Position numbers and translations under genes: made by a program. Below the pieces are notes generated by a model. The model was not told the origin of the DNA. It was given only the letters and a program-made list of their open reading frames with translations, and searched no databases. 64,000 nucleotides of DNA from Pigmentibacter ruber (GTDB taxonomy: Bacteria; Bdellovibrionota_B; Oligoflexia; Silvanigrellales; Silvanigrellaceae): positions 427,569 to 491,568 of the forward strand of contig NZ_WSSC01000004.1 in the NCBI RefSeq assembly GCF_009792895.1, given 5' to 3'. Shown here one piece after another: positions 63,879 through 64,000 of the stretch (positions are counted from its first letter, which is position 1; each line of letters opens with the position of its first letter).

Positions 63879-63992
63879 GGCTGCACAGAGCTACTCTTCC
63901 ACACCTAAGGGTGCAGTACCATTGCCGCAGGCGGGCTTGACTTCGGAGTTCGGAATGGGATCCGGTATTTCCCCGCCGCAATCAGCACAGCC
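63879..63992 (-). rRNA. 5S ribosomal RNA
   Basis: About 114 bases on the minus strand, beginning GGCTGTGC and ending GTGCAGCC (helix I ends), with the conserved internal CCCATTCCGAACTC and the GAAGTCAAGCCC segment. 23S should lie just beyond the window's right edge. Exact ends are judged from helix I pairing. Confidence 0.92.
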
Positions 63993-64000
63993 AAAACGAG

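Overview
The window is AT-rich (roughly 30% GC by eye) DNA from a Gram-negative bacterium. It carries a complete-looking lipid A / outer-membrane assembly operon (lol, bamA, skp, lpxD-fabZ-lpxA-lpxB, an MsbA-like exporter, lpxK), complex I genes, a chemoreceptor and several secreted enzymes. The combination of low GC, an outer membrane, a chemoreceptor, an astacin, a subtilase-like lipoprotein and a pertussis-type ADP-ribosyltransferase toxin would fit a Bdellovibrionota/Silvanigrellales-type organism. That placement is an inference from gene content and style; no 16S gene is present.

Layout. 1-7.1 kb: a FabG-like reductase, a Panacea-domain/two-TM pair that looks like a toxin-antitoxin module, an RsmB-type rRNA methyltransferase with Der GTPase, then PcnB/Cca and TrmJ. 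7.05-11.4 kb: accessory region with an eight-repeat PQQ-type propeller, a noncoding stretch, a decayed gene and a secreted ADP-ribosyltransferase/ricin-lectin toxin. 11.6-14.5 kb: P5C dehydrogenase and a KamA-family aminomutase. 14.7-26.8 kb: the outer-membrane biogenesis operon, with many 1-4 nt junctions. 27-35.3 kb: a second accessory region with a divergent subtilase-like lipoprotein, a five-gene operon of secreted proteins (the last with HEAT-type repeats and a T9 tract that breaks its signal sequence), and a small unknown protein. 35.3-45.2 kb: housekeeping genes (CoA-type Nudix, Rsm22-like, MltG, a serine hydrolase, NadC), a three-domain BirA-CoaX-RluA fusion, a cystathionine-synthase-like enzyme and an unlisted 57-residue gene. 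45.3-49 kb: chemoreceptor, astacin protease, glycerol-1-phosphate dehydrogenase homologue. 49-56.7 kb: nuoA-H-J-K-L-M-N without the peripheral-arm genes. 56.7-62 kb: a HutG-type ureohydrolase, an acyl-CoA dehydrogenase homologue with a flavin reductase, a dienoyl-CoA-reductase-like SDR and a possible winged-helix protein. 62.2-64 kb, all on the minus strand: 5S rRNA, tRNA-Lys, rpmI, rplT, tRNA-Pro, rplS.

The most unusual items are the single-ORF fusion of biotin ligase, type III pantothenate kinase and pseudouridine synthase (40682-43789); the secreted ART-lectin toxin whose expected catalytic Glu reads Gln (9316-11358); the five-gene secreted cluster that may be a bacterial lipid-transfer-like system (28682-34644); and the Panacea/TM module (890-1830). 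I see no insertion sequence, integrase, CRISPR array or prophage.
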